From assembly GCF_009917485.1 (NCBI RefSeq), contig NZ_QZDT01000039.1:1-33094 (forward strand): DNA of 33,094 nt, given 5' to 3'. This document shows, piece by piece, positions 25,793 through 33,094 of this stretch (the first letter of the stretch is position 1; each line of letters begins with the position of its first letter). A model generated the notes under the pieces. It saw only the letters and a list, made by a program, of their open reading frames with translations, did no database searches and was not told the origin of the DNA. The position numbers and the translations under genes are program-made. The stretch is from Parablautia muri. GTDB lineage: Bacteria; Bacillota; Clostridia; Lachnospirales; Lachnospiraceae.

Positions 25793-25844
25793 TATATTTT
25801 AGAAATTTCTCTCCCGAATGAAAGCGCGCCGCAATCGCCAAATG

Positions 25845-25928
25845 TTCATGCAGGCATGCCCACTTGGCTCGTTACCCGCGAAAGTCGCGCAAAGCCGCAT
25901 TGCCAAAACACGGCAGCATGATACCCTG
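25845..25928. repeat. Extragenic GC-rich palindromic element after GH3
   Basis: A GC-rich stretch directly after the GH3 stop with the palindrome CGCGA-AAG-TCGCG (25877-25889). On the minus strand GTAACGAGCCAAG resembles GCAACGAGCCAGG at 17583-17595, beside the repeat cluster after the GH2 gene. It probably belongs to a dispersed extragenic repeat family. Confidence 0.4.
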
Positions 25929-28010
25929 CTATAACCGTATCGCCGTCTTTTGCAAATCTTCTCTGGCAGCGCTGGTGCCTACATAAACGGAATATTCCAT
26001 ATTTTCTAACTGCCATTCCCGGTAAATTGGATTGTACCATTTCAATTTTTCAACAGGCGTACAGATTTCCACTTCCTTTTCTTCTCCTGCCTTTAAGCTC
26101 ACACGCTTAAACCCTCGTAGCTGTTTTACCGGTCTGTCTACTGCAGAATTTTCAAATCCCACGTAAAGCTGCACCACCTCATCTCCGTCTAACGCCCCTG
26201 CATTTTTAACTTTTGCAGTTGCTTTCAAGGTATCGTTTTCCACCCACGCCTTAGGCGCAGTAACCTCAAAGGTGGTATAGCTTAACCCAAAGCCGTAAGG
26301 AACCAGCGGTTTCACACCATTTTTTTCCAGACGGGTATACCCATGATAATATTCATAGTATTGGTCTGTGGCCTCCCAGTCCACATGGGGCAAATCGTCC
26401 TCCGAATAAGGCACCACATACGGAAGTTTTCCCGAAGGATTTACATCACCATAAATAATCTCGGCAAGGGCGGTACCGCCCTCCATTCCCGGATAATAAG
26501 CCATAATAATGGAATTTACACAGTCATACCACTCGGTCATCATAATCATATTGCCGCCTACCAGAACCACCGTTGACTTCTCATTCACAGGGCCCACCTG
26601 CTTAATCAGTTCAATATCTTCCTCATGGAGGCCTAAGCTTACCTTTCGGTCTCCACCCATGGAACCTGTATAATTCTCCGCCTCATTCTCTGAAATAAAC
26701 TCACCCTCATCATCATGATCATATCCAACCACGAAGATAACCGCATCCGCATCTGATGCAAGCTTCTTAGCACTCTCAATATCCCCGCCGTCATGAAAGA
26801 TCACTTGGCATCCTTCGTTTGCCTTTTCCAGGCCTTCCTTAGGGCTTACCACATAGGGCGGGCGCACCCAGCTTGAACCATGGTCGCCGATAACCGCTGT
26901 GTCCGCAAGCTTGCCAATCAAGGCGATTTTCTTTGTTTCGCTTCTATGCAGCGGAAGGACATTTTCATTTTTGATCAGGGTAATTCCCTTTTCAGCCGCT
27001 TCTTTTGCCACCGCAATATGCTCCGGACATCCAACCACCGACATATCGTACTCTTTATGGTCTTTGTCAAAGGCAAGAATCGTGCGGACAATGCGCAGGG
27101 CCGCCTCATCGATACGCTCCTGCGGCACAAAGCCGTCCTGTACCGCCTTCACAAGCCTATCCCCGAAATACTGTGTCCACATCATCTCCATATCCTGACC
27201 GCCGTTGGCCGCTTCCACCGTATCCCGCACGCCCCAGCAGAAATCAGACATTACAAAACCATCAAAATCCCATTCTTTCTTTAAGACCTGGCGCAGCAAA
27301 TAATTGTGATGTCCGCAGTGCACACCGTTATAACGGTTGTAAGCGCTCATGACACTGGCTGCTCCCGCATCAATACAATCCTTAAAGTGCGGTAGATATA
27401 CCTCCTGTTCCGTACGCTGGTCACAAGTAACGCTGCACTTAAAACGGGCGTTTTCCATATCATTGAACGCATAATGCTTCACGCATGCCATAATATCCTC
27501 ATCCTGGACACCCCGCACCAGCGCTGCGCCCATCTGGCCAATCTGATATGTCTCCTCTCCGTAAGTCTCCTGGCTTCGTCCCCAGCCCGGATTGTAGGGC
27601 ATGTTGATGCACACCCCTGCAAAAAGATTGCCCCCAAAAGCACGTACTTCTCTGCCAATGCAATGTCCCACTCTCTCCTCAAGCTCCGTATCGAAAGTGG
27701 CCCCTCTTGCCATGGATACCGGAAAACAGGTACTCTGCCAGTTTCCGCACACCACCCCTCTCGGGCCGTCTGCAAACAGCATAGGAGGCAGATTAAATTC
27801 CTCAAGGCCTCCCGCCGCATAGGGCGTCACGTTATAATGATTTTCCTCTCCCGACATTTCCTCCGCCATTTGGGCCATAAGCTCCGGCGTCATTTTGACA
27901 ATGTCAATGTTGCCGCTCATCAGCCATACCTTCTGCTCTAAAGTAAGCTGATCTACGATTTTCTGCGCTTCCTGGGTCATGGAAAGACGGTATTCTTTGG
28001 TTGCTCTCAT
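25929..28010 (-). CDS. Glycoside hydrolase family 3 beta-glycosidase
   Basis: 693 residues, no signal peptide, so cytoplasmic. Domain order: GH3 TIM-barrel-like N-terminal domain (about 15-300), alpha/beta sandwich C-terminal domain (about 335-560), fibronectin-III-like domain (about 595-670). The nucleophile is Asp256 in GFVMSDFCWG; KHYAFND with Lys178 and His179 and the DGPRGV motif match the family. Typical activity is removal of terminal beta-glucose or beta-xylose from oligosaccharides. AAAGGA precedes the ATG. It has its own consensus promoter with a LacI-type palindrome at the start point. Exact substrate unknown. Confidence 0.93.
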   Translation of the reverse strand: MRATKEYRLSMTQEAQKIVDQLTLEQKVWLMSGNIDIVKMTPELMAQMAEEMSGEENHYNVTPYAAGGLEEFNLPPMLFADGPRGVVCGNWQSTCFPVSMARGATFDTELEERVGHCIGREVRAFGGNLFAGVCINMPYNPGWGRSQETYGEETYQIGQMGAALVRGVQDEDIMACVKHYAFNDMENARFKCSVTCDQRTEQEVYLPHFKDCIDAGAASVMSAYNRYNGVHCGHHNYLLRQVLKKEWDFDGFVMSDFCWGVRDTVEAANGGQDMEMMWTQYFGDRLVKAVQDGFVPQERIDEAALRIVRTILAFDKDHKEYDMSVVGCPEHIAVAKEAAEKGITLIKNENVLPLHRSETKKIALIGKLADTAVIGDHGSSWVRPPYVVSPKEGLEKANEGCQVIFHDGGDIESAKKLASDADAVIFVVGYDHDDEGEFISENEAENYTGSMGGDRKVSLGLHEEDIELIKQVGPVNEKSTVVLVGGNMIMMTEWYDCVNSIIMAYYPGMEGGTALAEIIYGDVNPSGKLPYVVPYSEDDLPHVDWEATDQYYEYYHGYTRLEKNGVKPLVPYGFGLSYTTFEVTAPKAWVENDTLKATAKVKNAGALDGDEVVQLYVGFENSAVDRPVKQLRGFKRVSLKAGEEKEVEICTPVEKLKWYNPIYREWQLENMEYSVYVGTSAAREDLQKTAIRL

Positions 28011-28165
28011 AGTTTTTTGTCCTTTCTTTTTATTTATGATTCTATTGACTTGTTCCTGTTAAAGCTGCTGCCGGCATTGAAACGGGCTTTATCATGTATA
28101 TTGCCCATCGTTGTACAATATGTCTACAAAATCCTTGTCACATGAATATTTTATTTTTCCGTGTA

Positions 28166-28173
28166 CGTTAACG
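28166..28173. promoter_or_regulatory. Candidate LacI-type operator at the GH3 start point
   Basis: CGTTAACG is a perfect 8-bp palindrome, extended by flanking TA bases. It begins about 2 nt downstream of the predicted GH3 transcription start, a classic repressor position. The adjacent gene encodes a LacI-family protein. Confidence 0.5.
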
Positions 28174-28181
28174 GTAATTTC

Positions 28182-28211
28182 ATTATAAAAACAGATTAGC
28201 AAAAATGTCAA
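28182..28211 (-). promoter_or_regulatory. Consensus promoter of the GH3 gene
   Basis: Minus strand TTGACA (28211-28206), 18-nt spacer, TATAAT (28187-28182). Both hexamers are perfect, so the promoter should be strong unless repressed. Between it and the end of the lacI-type gene (28212-28363) I see only an imperfect hairpin around 28270-28305 (ATCATC/GATGAT arms) without a T-run. Confidence 0.75.
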
Positions 28212-28363
28212 TCTGTTTCTTGATTAAATATTATTTTTAGATATAATGCACAAAGCACTCCTTTTTTTCTTCCATCATCCGTCCGGTTGGGAAACCCGAT
28301 GATTGAGACATTTTAGCACGCTCATTTTATGGGCAAGACCAGCCTTTTCCTCCACTTTGAATT

Positions 28364-29392
28364 TTATAGATTTTGTGCAATATGTATACTCAAGTTTGTA
28401 TAGCACAATTGTTCCTTCGGTTTCCTGCCATATGCCAGATACTGAAAAAGAATTTCAAGCGACAGCATCCCCTGCTTTTCCGGCTCCTGACATACCGTGG
28501 CCGAAATGGTTCCCTGGCGGAGCATTTCTATCTGTTCTCCCACCATATCATTGGTAATCATCCGAATCTGCCGCTTTTTATCCGCACAGGCAATCATGCT
28601 GCAAATCTCATAATCCCTGGGATTTACCACATACACAATATTTACATCCGGATATTTCCGAAACATCTCCTTCACGGTCTGCTCATTTTCCTCTCTGCTC
28701 CCGCCGATTGAAAAATATTCCAGCACCTTCATCTTTGGATACCGGCAGGACGCCTCCCTGCAAAAGCCGTCCACCCTTACCCTGTGGCTTGAAATAAAGT
28801 CAAGCCCCTCCGAAAATATACACACCCGGGCATCCTCTCCCCCTGCAAGAGCGCTCAGTCCCGCCGCAAGAGCGCCTGATTTCAGGTAATCGCACCCCAC
28901 ATAGGCAAGAAACTCCGTCCCTTCCATATAGGCATTATAAAAAACAACCGGTATATTCTTTTTATATGCCTGTTCCAGATATAATCTCGTCTCCGGAATA
29001 TCCACCCCAAGCGTAACGATCCCATCCTGCTCTGACAGCATATTTTCATAGACCGCCCGTACCGATGCCAGGGGCTCATCTTCCCTGGTTTGGTAAAAGC
29101 TTACCTGAACGCCATACTGTTCCAGCTCCTTTGCCTTTTTCTTTGCTGCCAGCGCAACCTCCTTAAAAAACGGATGGTTTTGTATGTCAGGAAGAAAAAA
29201 GCCGATCTTTAGCCTCTTTTTCCTCAGGGCAAGCCCCTGGGCCACCTGATTTGGCCGGTAGTTAAGCTCTTTCATAACCCCAAGCACCCGCTCCTTTGTC
29301 TGGGCATTTACCATTCCTCTGTTATGAAGGACTCTGTCTACGGTTCCGATTGACACGCCTGCCTTTTTTGCAATTTCTTTTATCGTAGCCAT
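28364..29392 (-). CDS. LacI-family transcriptional regulator
   Basis: 342 residues. An N-terminal LacI helix-turn-helix and hinge (about 1-58: TIKEIAKKAGVSIGTVDRV, then YRPNQVAQGLA) is followed by a periplasmic-binding-protein-like sugar domain (about 60-335). The GTVDRVL variant and ligand domain resemble members of the sugar-binding Peripla_BP_4 group. It probably represses the GH3 gene just downstream through CGTTAACG. The ATG lies only 5 bp after the stop of the NACHT gene, and its ribosome site (AAGGAG) is inside the last NACHT codons, so translation is coupled and no separate promoter is evident. Confidence 0.92.
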   Translation of the reverse strand: MATIKEIAKKAGVSIGTVDRVLHNRGMVNAQTKERVLGVMKELNYRPNQVAQGLALRKKRLKIGFFLPDIQNHPFFKEVALAAKKKAKELEQYGVQVSFYQTREDEPLASVRAVYENMLSEQDGIVTLGVDIPETRLYLEQAYKKNIPVVFYNAYMEGTEFLAYVGCDYLKSGALAAGLSALAGGEDARVCIFSEGLDFISSHRVRVDGFCREASCRYPKMKVLEYFSIGGSREENEQTVKEMFRKYPDVNIVYVVNPRDYEICSMIACADKKRQIRMITNDMVGEQIEMLRQGTISATVCQEPEKQGMLSLEILFQYLAYGRKPKEQLCYTNLSIHIAQNL

Positions 29393-29397
29393 GCTGC

Positions 29398-31449
29398 TTA
29401 GCTCCTTGCTGTCCTTTTATATTTTTTTTGATATTCTTTATAAGAAATAATATCATCCGATTCATTCAGATATATTTTAGCATTTTGCAAATCACATTCA
29501 TGCTCCAAGTAAAAAACCTGGGTCTCGTCAAGAATTGTATTATTTAAAATTGCATGTTCCAGTATGGTTTCCCTCAGATTTATTCCCTTTAAATTTAAAC
29601 CACTCAAATCTGCCCCGGATAAATTTGCTCCTTCTAAGTCTCTTTCTAATCCCTTTTCCTCCCCTTTATCCTGTCCCCAAAAATCTCTTGGTTTTGAATA
29701 AAGTAAATATGCCTTACTTAAGTCTATACCGTTTAATAAAGTCCTTCCAAAATTAGTATTTATCAGAATTGTTTTCTCCAAATCTGCCCCTGCCATATTT
29801 ACTTCATATAAATTTGCCCAGCTTAATGATGCTTTTTTTAAATTTGTTCCCTTCATATTTACTTTTACTAATTTTGCCCTTTCTAATCCTGCCCCTTCTA
29901 AATTTGCTCCCTCCATATTTGTTCCTTCTAAATCCGAATCACGTAACTCACATTTTCTTAAATTTGCATGATTTAAACTTGTATTTACTAAATTAGCTCC
30001 TAAAAAATTGGCTTTCTCTAAATACGCCTCACTAAAATTTACGTTTAAAAAAGTTGCAGCTTTGAAGGCAGGCTCTATAAATACACATCTTTCAAAATCA
30101 CAATCTATAAAATCAATTCCTGAAAAATCAACTTTATATAAGATAAAGCATTTAAAAACAATTGATTTTATTTCCCTGGGATTATCCTTTCGTAGATTAT
30201 TTATAAAGTATAAACTTCTTTCTTTTATAAAATACTCTAACATTTCATAGCCGCTTAAACTATTTGAAATAATTAATTTACGAAATTCCAATTCTTTATG
30301 TGCTTTCTCATACAAAAAAAATTCTAAAATACTTTTATGGGCAAATTTATAATCACCGCCTGCGTTCCTGTTTAGCAAAGACCTTGATTTAGCTTCAATA
30401 CTCCGTAAATTTATTTTATATTTTTTACATAAACTCTCAATTTGCGCTCCTCCTATATATATCGTCTTGTTCAAATACATATATTCCGCTACCTTTTCCG
30501 AAAATTCATATAAAAGCTTATTATTTTTAAGTGCTTCTCTTTCTATCCATTTGCGCACTAATTGCTCATAGATCTCGTAAACACTATCATAATTCACTTC
30601 CTTTTCTTCTATCAAATCATCTATATATGATAAAAGCATTGGCCTTTCTACCAATTGCGGACAATTTGATATCAATTTATAGGAACGCTCAAATTTATCT
30701 TTTCCAAAAGGATAATATTTCTTTTTTAAATACATAGATATTTCAGAATCCCTAAATGGCAAAATATAATATTTTTCAAACTCTACATTCTTCTTTCCAA
30801 CGCCAAATCTCATTTTGCCGGTAATCCTGGGTTCATTTTCACTATCCGGAAAGAACTGAGTTCTGCAAGTCATAATCACTTTATAAAACGACTCTGTCTC
30901 GTTACAAATTTCCTGCAAACGTCCAATATAATCTTCCATTGCATATGTATCTTCATCAAAGCTATCCAACAGCAGTATTGTTTTTTGCTTATTTTTAACC
31001 CCTTTTATCTCATCAAACGCTTGACTTTGTGATAAAGGAATCAACATTATCTTATACTTTTTCAACTTTTTTCTTTTATATTGAAAAAACAGCTTTAGCA
31101 AAAAAGTGGTTTTCCCCATTCCGGAATCAGCTAAGATAATAAAGTACTGTGATTCCGGATTTTTAAATTCCTTCATAAAAAAAGGAATTAACTCAAAACC
31201 AGGCTCATCCTCAGCAATTTCCTGGTCACATGGATCTATATTGGTTCCTCTTGTCGGAACATAATTTTTTATAGCCTGTCTGGTTTGCTTATCCAAAACA
31301 AAGTACTTTAGCTGTTCACGTTTCACCTTAAAACGAATCACGACAGAAATTGTCGTTCCCACTATAACGGCAATAATACTTATTGTTGCATCAATATTAG
31401 AAATATTTTCCCAAATCCATAAAACAATTTTTAAAACCCATTCCAACAT
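29398..31449 (-). CDS. NACHT ATPase with pentapeptide repeats
   Basis: 683 residues, visibly more AT-rich than its neighbours. One N-terminal membrane helix (about 20-40) is followed by a NACHT-type STAND NTPase: Walker A ADSGMGKTT (107-115), Walker B ILLLDSFDED (158-167), the sensor TCRTQFF, and a helical region ending in KFAHKSILEFFLYEK (partly NACHT winged-helix like). The C-terminal part (about 440-645) is pentapeptide repeats of type A(D/N)Lxx, forming a right-handed quadrilateral helix. NACHT proteins in bacteria are known anti-phage sensors and the repeat domain would be the sensor. Membrane anchoring is inferred. No nuclease or other effector domain is visible. GCAGGA precedes the ATG; it is the first cistron with lacI. 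Confidence 0.88.
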   Translation of the reverse strand: MLEWVLKIVLWIWENISNIDATISIIAVIVGTTISVVIRFKVKREQLKYFVLDKQTRQAIKNYVPTRGTNIDPCDQEIAEDEPGFELIPFFMKEFKNPESQYFIILADSGMGKTTFLLKLFFQYKRKKLKKYKIMLIPLSQSQAFDEIKGVKNKQKTILLLDSFDEDTYAMEDYIGRLQEICNETESFYKVIMTCRTQFFPDSENEPRITGKMRFGVGKKNVEFEKYYILPFRDSEISMYLKKKYYPFGKDKFERSYKLISNCPQLVERPMLLSYIDDLIEEKEVNYDSVYEIYEQLVRKWIEREALKNNKLLYEFSEKVAEYMYLNKTIYIGGAQIESLCKKYKINLRSIEAKSRSLLNRNAGGDYKFAHKSILEFFLYEKAHKELEFRKLIISNSLSGYEMLEYFIKERSLYFINNLRKDNPREIKSIVFKCFILYKVDFSGIDFIDCDFERCVFIEPAFKAATFLNVNFSEAYLEKANFLGANLVNTSLNHANLRKCELRDSDLEGTNMEGANLEGAGLERAKLVKVNMKGTNLKKASLSWANLYEVNMAGADLEKTILINTNFGRTLLNGIDLSKAYLLYSKPRDFWGQDKGEEKGLERDLEGANLSGADLSGLNLKGINLRETILEHAILNNTILDETQVFYLEHECDLQNAKIYLNESDDIISYKEYQKKYKRTARS

Positions 31450-31481
31450 ACTTATTCCTGCTTTGTACTATATAATAAAAT

Positions 31482-31510
31482 AGTATAATATTGCTGTATA
31501 CAAATTTCAA
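31482..31510 (-). promoter_or_regulatory. Promoter of the NACHT-lacI transcript
   Basis: Minus strand TTGAAA (31510-31505), 17-nt spacer, TATACT (31487-31482). The start point would fall about 26 nt before the NACHT ATG. Confidence 0.6.
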
Positions 31511-31695
31511 CAAAAAATACGTCCAAAAAGATGCAAACCCGGTAAAATATACCAAAACTTTTGTTATCAATATCTGCTACAGCTACACAATGAATGTTAT
31601 TTTGATAGAATTATGATGAAACATACACATTATTGCATATTCTTACAACCGTCTAAATCAGGGAAATTTTTCCGTGCTTCAAAGATATAATTTAC

Positions 31696-31724
31696 TTTAC
31701 ACCGTATATTTTTTATGATATATT
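31696..31724 (+). promoter_or_regulatory. Promoter of the thioredoxin-fold gene
   Basis: TTTACA (31696-31701), 17-nt spacer, TATATT (31719-31724). It places the start point about 42 nt before the ATG at 31773, supporting that codon as the original start. The remaining gap 31511-31695 shows nothing I can support. Confidence 0.5.
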
Positions 31725-31792
31725 CTTCATACGATCCAATCTCAACAATAAAATTCTGAAAGGAAAAAGAACATGAAGAAAAAATCGTATCT

Positions 31793-32803
31793 ATGCTGGC
31801 AGCTCTGTTGCTCATGATGGCTCCTGCTTTGCCTGTGATGGCTGCCGATCCACTGCCTTCCGGAACAAAAAACCTTGATTTTACCTTTACCACCATAGAT
31901 GGTGAACAACTATCCAGCCAGGCTAATGGAAGACCAAAGTTACTCGTTTTCTATAAAGTAAACTGCCTAAACTGTCAAAATACTCTAAAAAGTATTTCCG
32001 AGAGTGATTTAATTCAGAACAATGACGTATATGCATTTGCATGCTCATCATATAATGATTCTAATGCAAAAACTGACGATGCTTCTATTTCCACATTTAA
32101 AACTACATATTGCTCAAGTGCCGGTGATAAAATAAAGTTTGCTCAAGGTGATTTTTTAAGCAAAGCATCTTCATATAACCAAACCGCAGGGTCCTCCAGT
32201 ACAAGTATGACAACTCCCTTAATTGCTATGATCGATGCAGATAACAATTTGTGTTTTGTTACCCAAGGTCAAATTTTAGCCGATAAACTTGTATCAGACT
32301 ATTTACCTGCTTTACAGTCTTCTTCAAACTCGGGCAGCTCCCAGAAGCCAAGTTCTTCTTCCAGCTCAAGCAAGGGCGACAGTAAAAAGGATACATCCAA
32401 ACCAAGCTGTGACCATGTTGCCGAAACGGTTGTGGTAAATGATGCCACATCATCCGATGACGCTGTTTCTGCATACCAGTGTGTCAAGTGCGGGGCGCTC
32501 CTCAGATATGAAGCGGTTCCCAATTCCGCATATGCAACTTTCCTGGCAAATACAGCTAATACCATTTTAAATGCCCAGCAGGGTGAAGTCACTATCAACA
32601 CTAATATTTGGACATCCTTTAACCGGGCGGTATTTGATGCCATCAAGAGCAGACCTGATGTGGCTATAACCGTGAATTATTATTATAAAGGCTCTCCCTA
32701 TGTTCTGCATATCCCGGCAGGCACAAATGTTGATTCACTGATGGACGAAAACGGATTTGGCGGCTTTCTGTATATTCAGCATGTCATAAATACAAGTAAA
32801 TAA
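31793..32803 (+). CDS. Secreted thioredoxin-fold protein, start region frameshifted
   Basis: 336 residues from the first in-frame ATG. A hydrophobic export signal ends near VMAADP, then a TlpA/AhpC-like thioredoxin fold (about 25-175) with CLNC (Cys58, Cys61) as redox pair, a Ser/Lys linker (about 178-205), a Cys-His stretch (SCDHVAE...YQCVKCG, about 206-236) that may bind metal, and a C-terminal domain with WTSFNRAVFDAI and a DENGFGGF ending, a type seen in Clostridia surface proteins. A good ribosome site (AAAGGA, 31759-31764) precedes ATG 31773, not 31793. From 31773 the frame ends after a few codons; one extra A in the A6 tract at 31779-31784 would give MKKKIVSMLAALLLMMAP, a textbook signal peptide. 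So this is either a frameshifted allele or a sequence error. Confidence 0.75.
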   Translation: MLAALLLMMAPALPVMAADPLPSGTKNLDFTFTTIDGEQLSSQANGRPKLLVFYKVNCLNCQNTLKSISESDLIQNNDVYAFACSSYNDSNAKTDDASISTFKTTYCSSAGDKIKFAQGDFLSKASSYNQTAGSSSTSMTTPLIAMIDADNNLCFVTQGQILADKLVSDYLPALQSSSNSGSSQKPSSSSSSSKGDSKKDTSKPSCDHVAETVVVNDATSSDDAVSAYQCVKCGALLRYEAVPNSAYATFLANTANTILNAQQGEVTINTNIWTSFNRAVFDAIKSRPDVAITVNYYYKGSPYVLHIPAGTNVDSLMDENGFGGFLYIQHVINTSK

Positions 32804-32840
32804 TTTTAGCAATAACCATAATAGAATATTTTAAATACAT

Positions 32841-32882
32841 AACCGCTTTTGCTGTAAAATGAATGCAACAAAAGCGGTTTTT
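32841..32882 (+). terminator. Terminator of the thioredoxin-fold gene
   Basis: AACCGCTTTTG (32841-32851) pairs perfectly with CAAAAGCGGTT (32869-32879) and runs into TTTTT. It is a standard intrinsic terminator 38 nt after the stop. Confidence 0.8.
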
Positions 32883-33038
32883 ATCAAAAGATTGTTTCTG
32901 AATATACAGCCTAAATACTTATTTCCACAAAAGCATTATGATTGTCAATACTTGTAATAGGCATACTGTTCAAAGCCTCAAAAAATCTATCCTAAACTTG
33001 TAACGTGATGTTCCCCGTTTAATCCTGGATTCTCGGAG

Positions 33039-33094
33039 TTAACATGACGAGGTTGGTACCTTCACTCCGAGAGCCTCATATATTTTTGCCTGCT
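33039..33094 (-). CDS. 3' end of an unidentified minus-strand ORF (partial)
   Basis: An open frame entering from the right edge ends at TAA (33041-33039). The visible tail is QAKIYEALGVKVPTSSC. Seventeen residues are too few to name a family. The stop lies inside a 9-bp inverted repeat (TCTCGGAGT 33031-33039 / ACTCCGAGA 33064-33072), which could be an mRNA hairpin or part of an element end. The segment 32883-33030 holds no feature I can support. Confidence 0.3.
   Translation of the reverse strand, partial: QAKIYEALGVKVPTSSC

Noticed and set aside
31630-31896. Minus-strand ORF over the start of the thioredoxin-fold gene
   Set aside because: It overlaps the promoter and signal-peptide region of the plus-strand gene, has no ribosome site, and shows no family features.
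1-33053. 13-bp inverted match between the two window ends (14-26 and 33041-33053)
   Set aside because: In a 33-kb window about a dozen 13-mer matches between strands are expected by chance, so it does not show that the window is a mobile element.

Overview
The window looks like chromosomal DNA of a gut-type Gram-positive Clostridia, most likely a Lachnospiraceae member. The evidence is AGGAGG-type ribosome sites, consensus sigma-A promoters, a sortase, a giant cell-wall-anchored protein with N-terminal HxHxxxC repeats, and GH2/GH3 glycosidases served by a GPH sugar carrier. Most genes lie on the minus strand. I see no rRNA, CRISPR array, integrase or complete insertion sequence.

Layout. 1-0.75 kb: left edge with a hairpin at a leftward gene start, then an N-terminally truncated acyltransferase remnant. 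0.9-8.8 kb: housekeeping and envelope genes, namely mgtE (with a short overlapping upstream ORF), a YigZ-family protein, a class A penicillin-binding protein with a structured leader, a MATE transporter and a C39-like cysteine-peptidase-fold protein. 8.8-9.1 kb: a solitary tRNA-Thr(GGT) behind a fully consensus promoter and a structured leader of about 100 nt. 9.3-17.3 kb: a surface-display locus, with a 1753-residue beta-helix protein and, upstream of it on the same strand, a protein that joins half a MATE transporter to a class B sortase. 17.4-17.7 kb: a mirrored family of ~37-bp extragenic repeats.

17.7-29.4 kb is a glycoside-use locus: two paralogous GH2 enzymes, a divergent AraC-type regulator, a GPH-family symporter, a GH3 beta-glycosidase and a LacI-type regulator. 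The GH2 operon promoter and the symporter promoter share two long conserved boxes placed identically next to the -35 element, so they probably form one AraC-controlled regulon. The GH3 gene has its own consensus promoter with a CGTTAACG palindrome at the start point, fitting LacI repression. 29.4-31.5 kb: an AT-rich NACHT ATPase with pentapeptide repeats, whose last codons carry the ribosome site of the lacI-type gene. 31.7-32.9 kb: a secreted thioredoxin-fold protein whose signal peptide is split by an apparent one-base deletion in an A-tract. The right edge cuts the 3' end of an unidentified minus-strand ORF.

Strongest candidates for something new are the MATE-sortase fusion next to its probable substrate, the NACHT-pentapeptide/LacI coupled pair, and the two-box AraC regulon. 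All family assignments come from reading the protein sequences; no database search was run.
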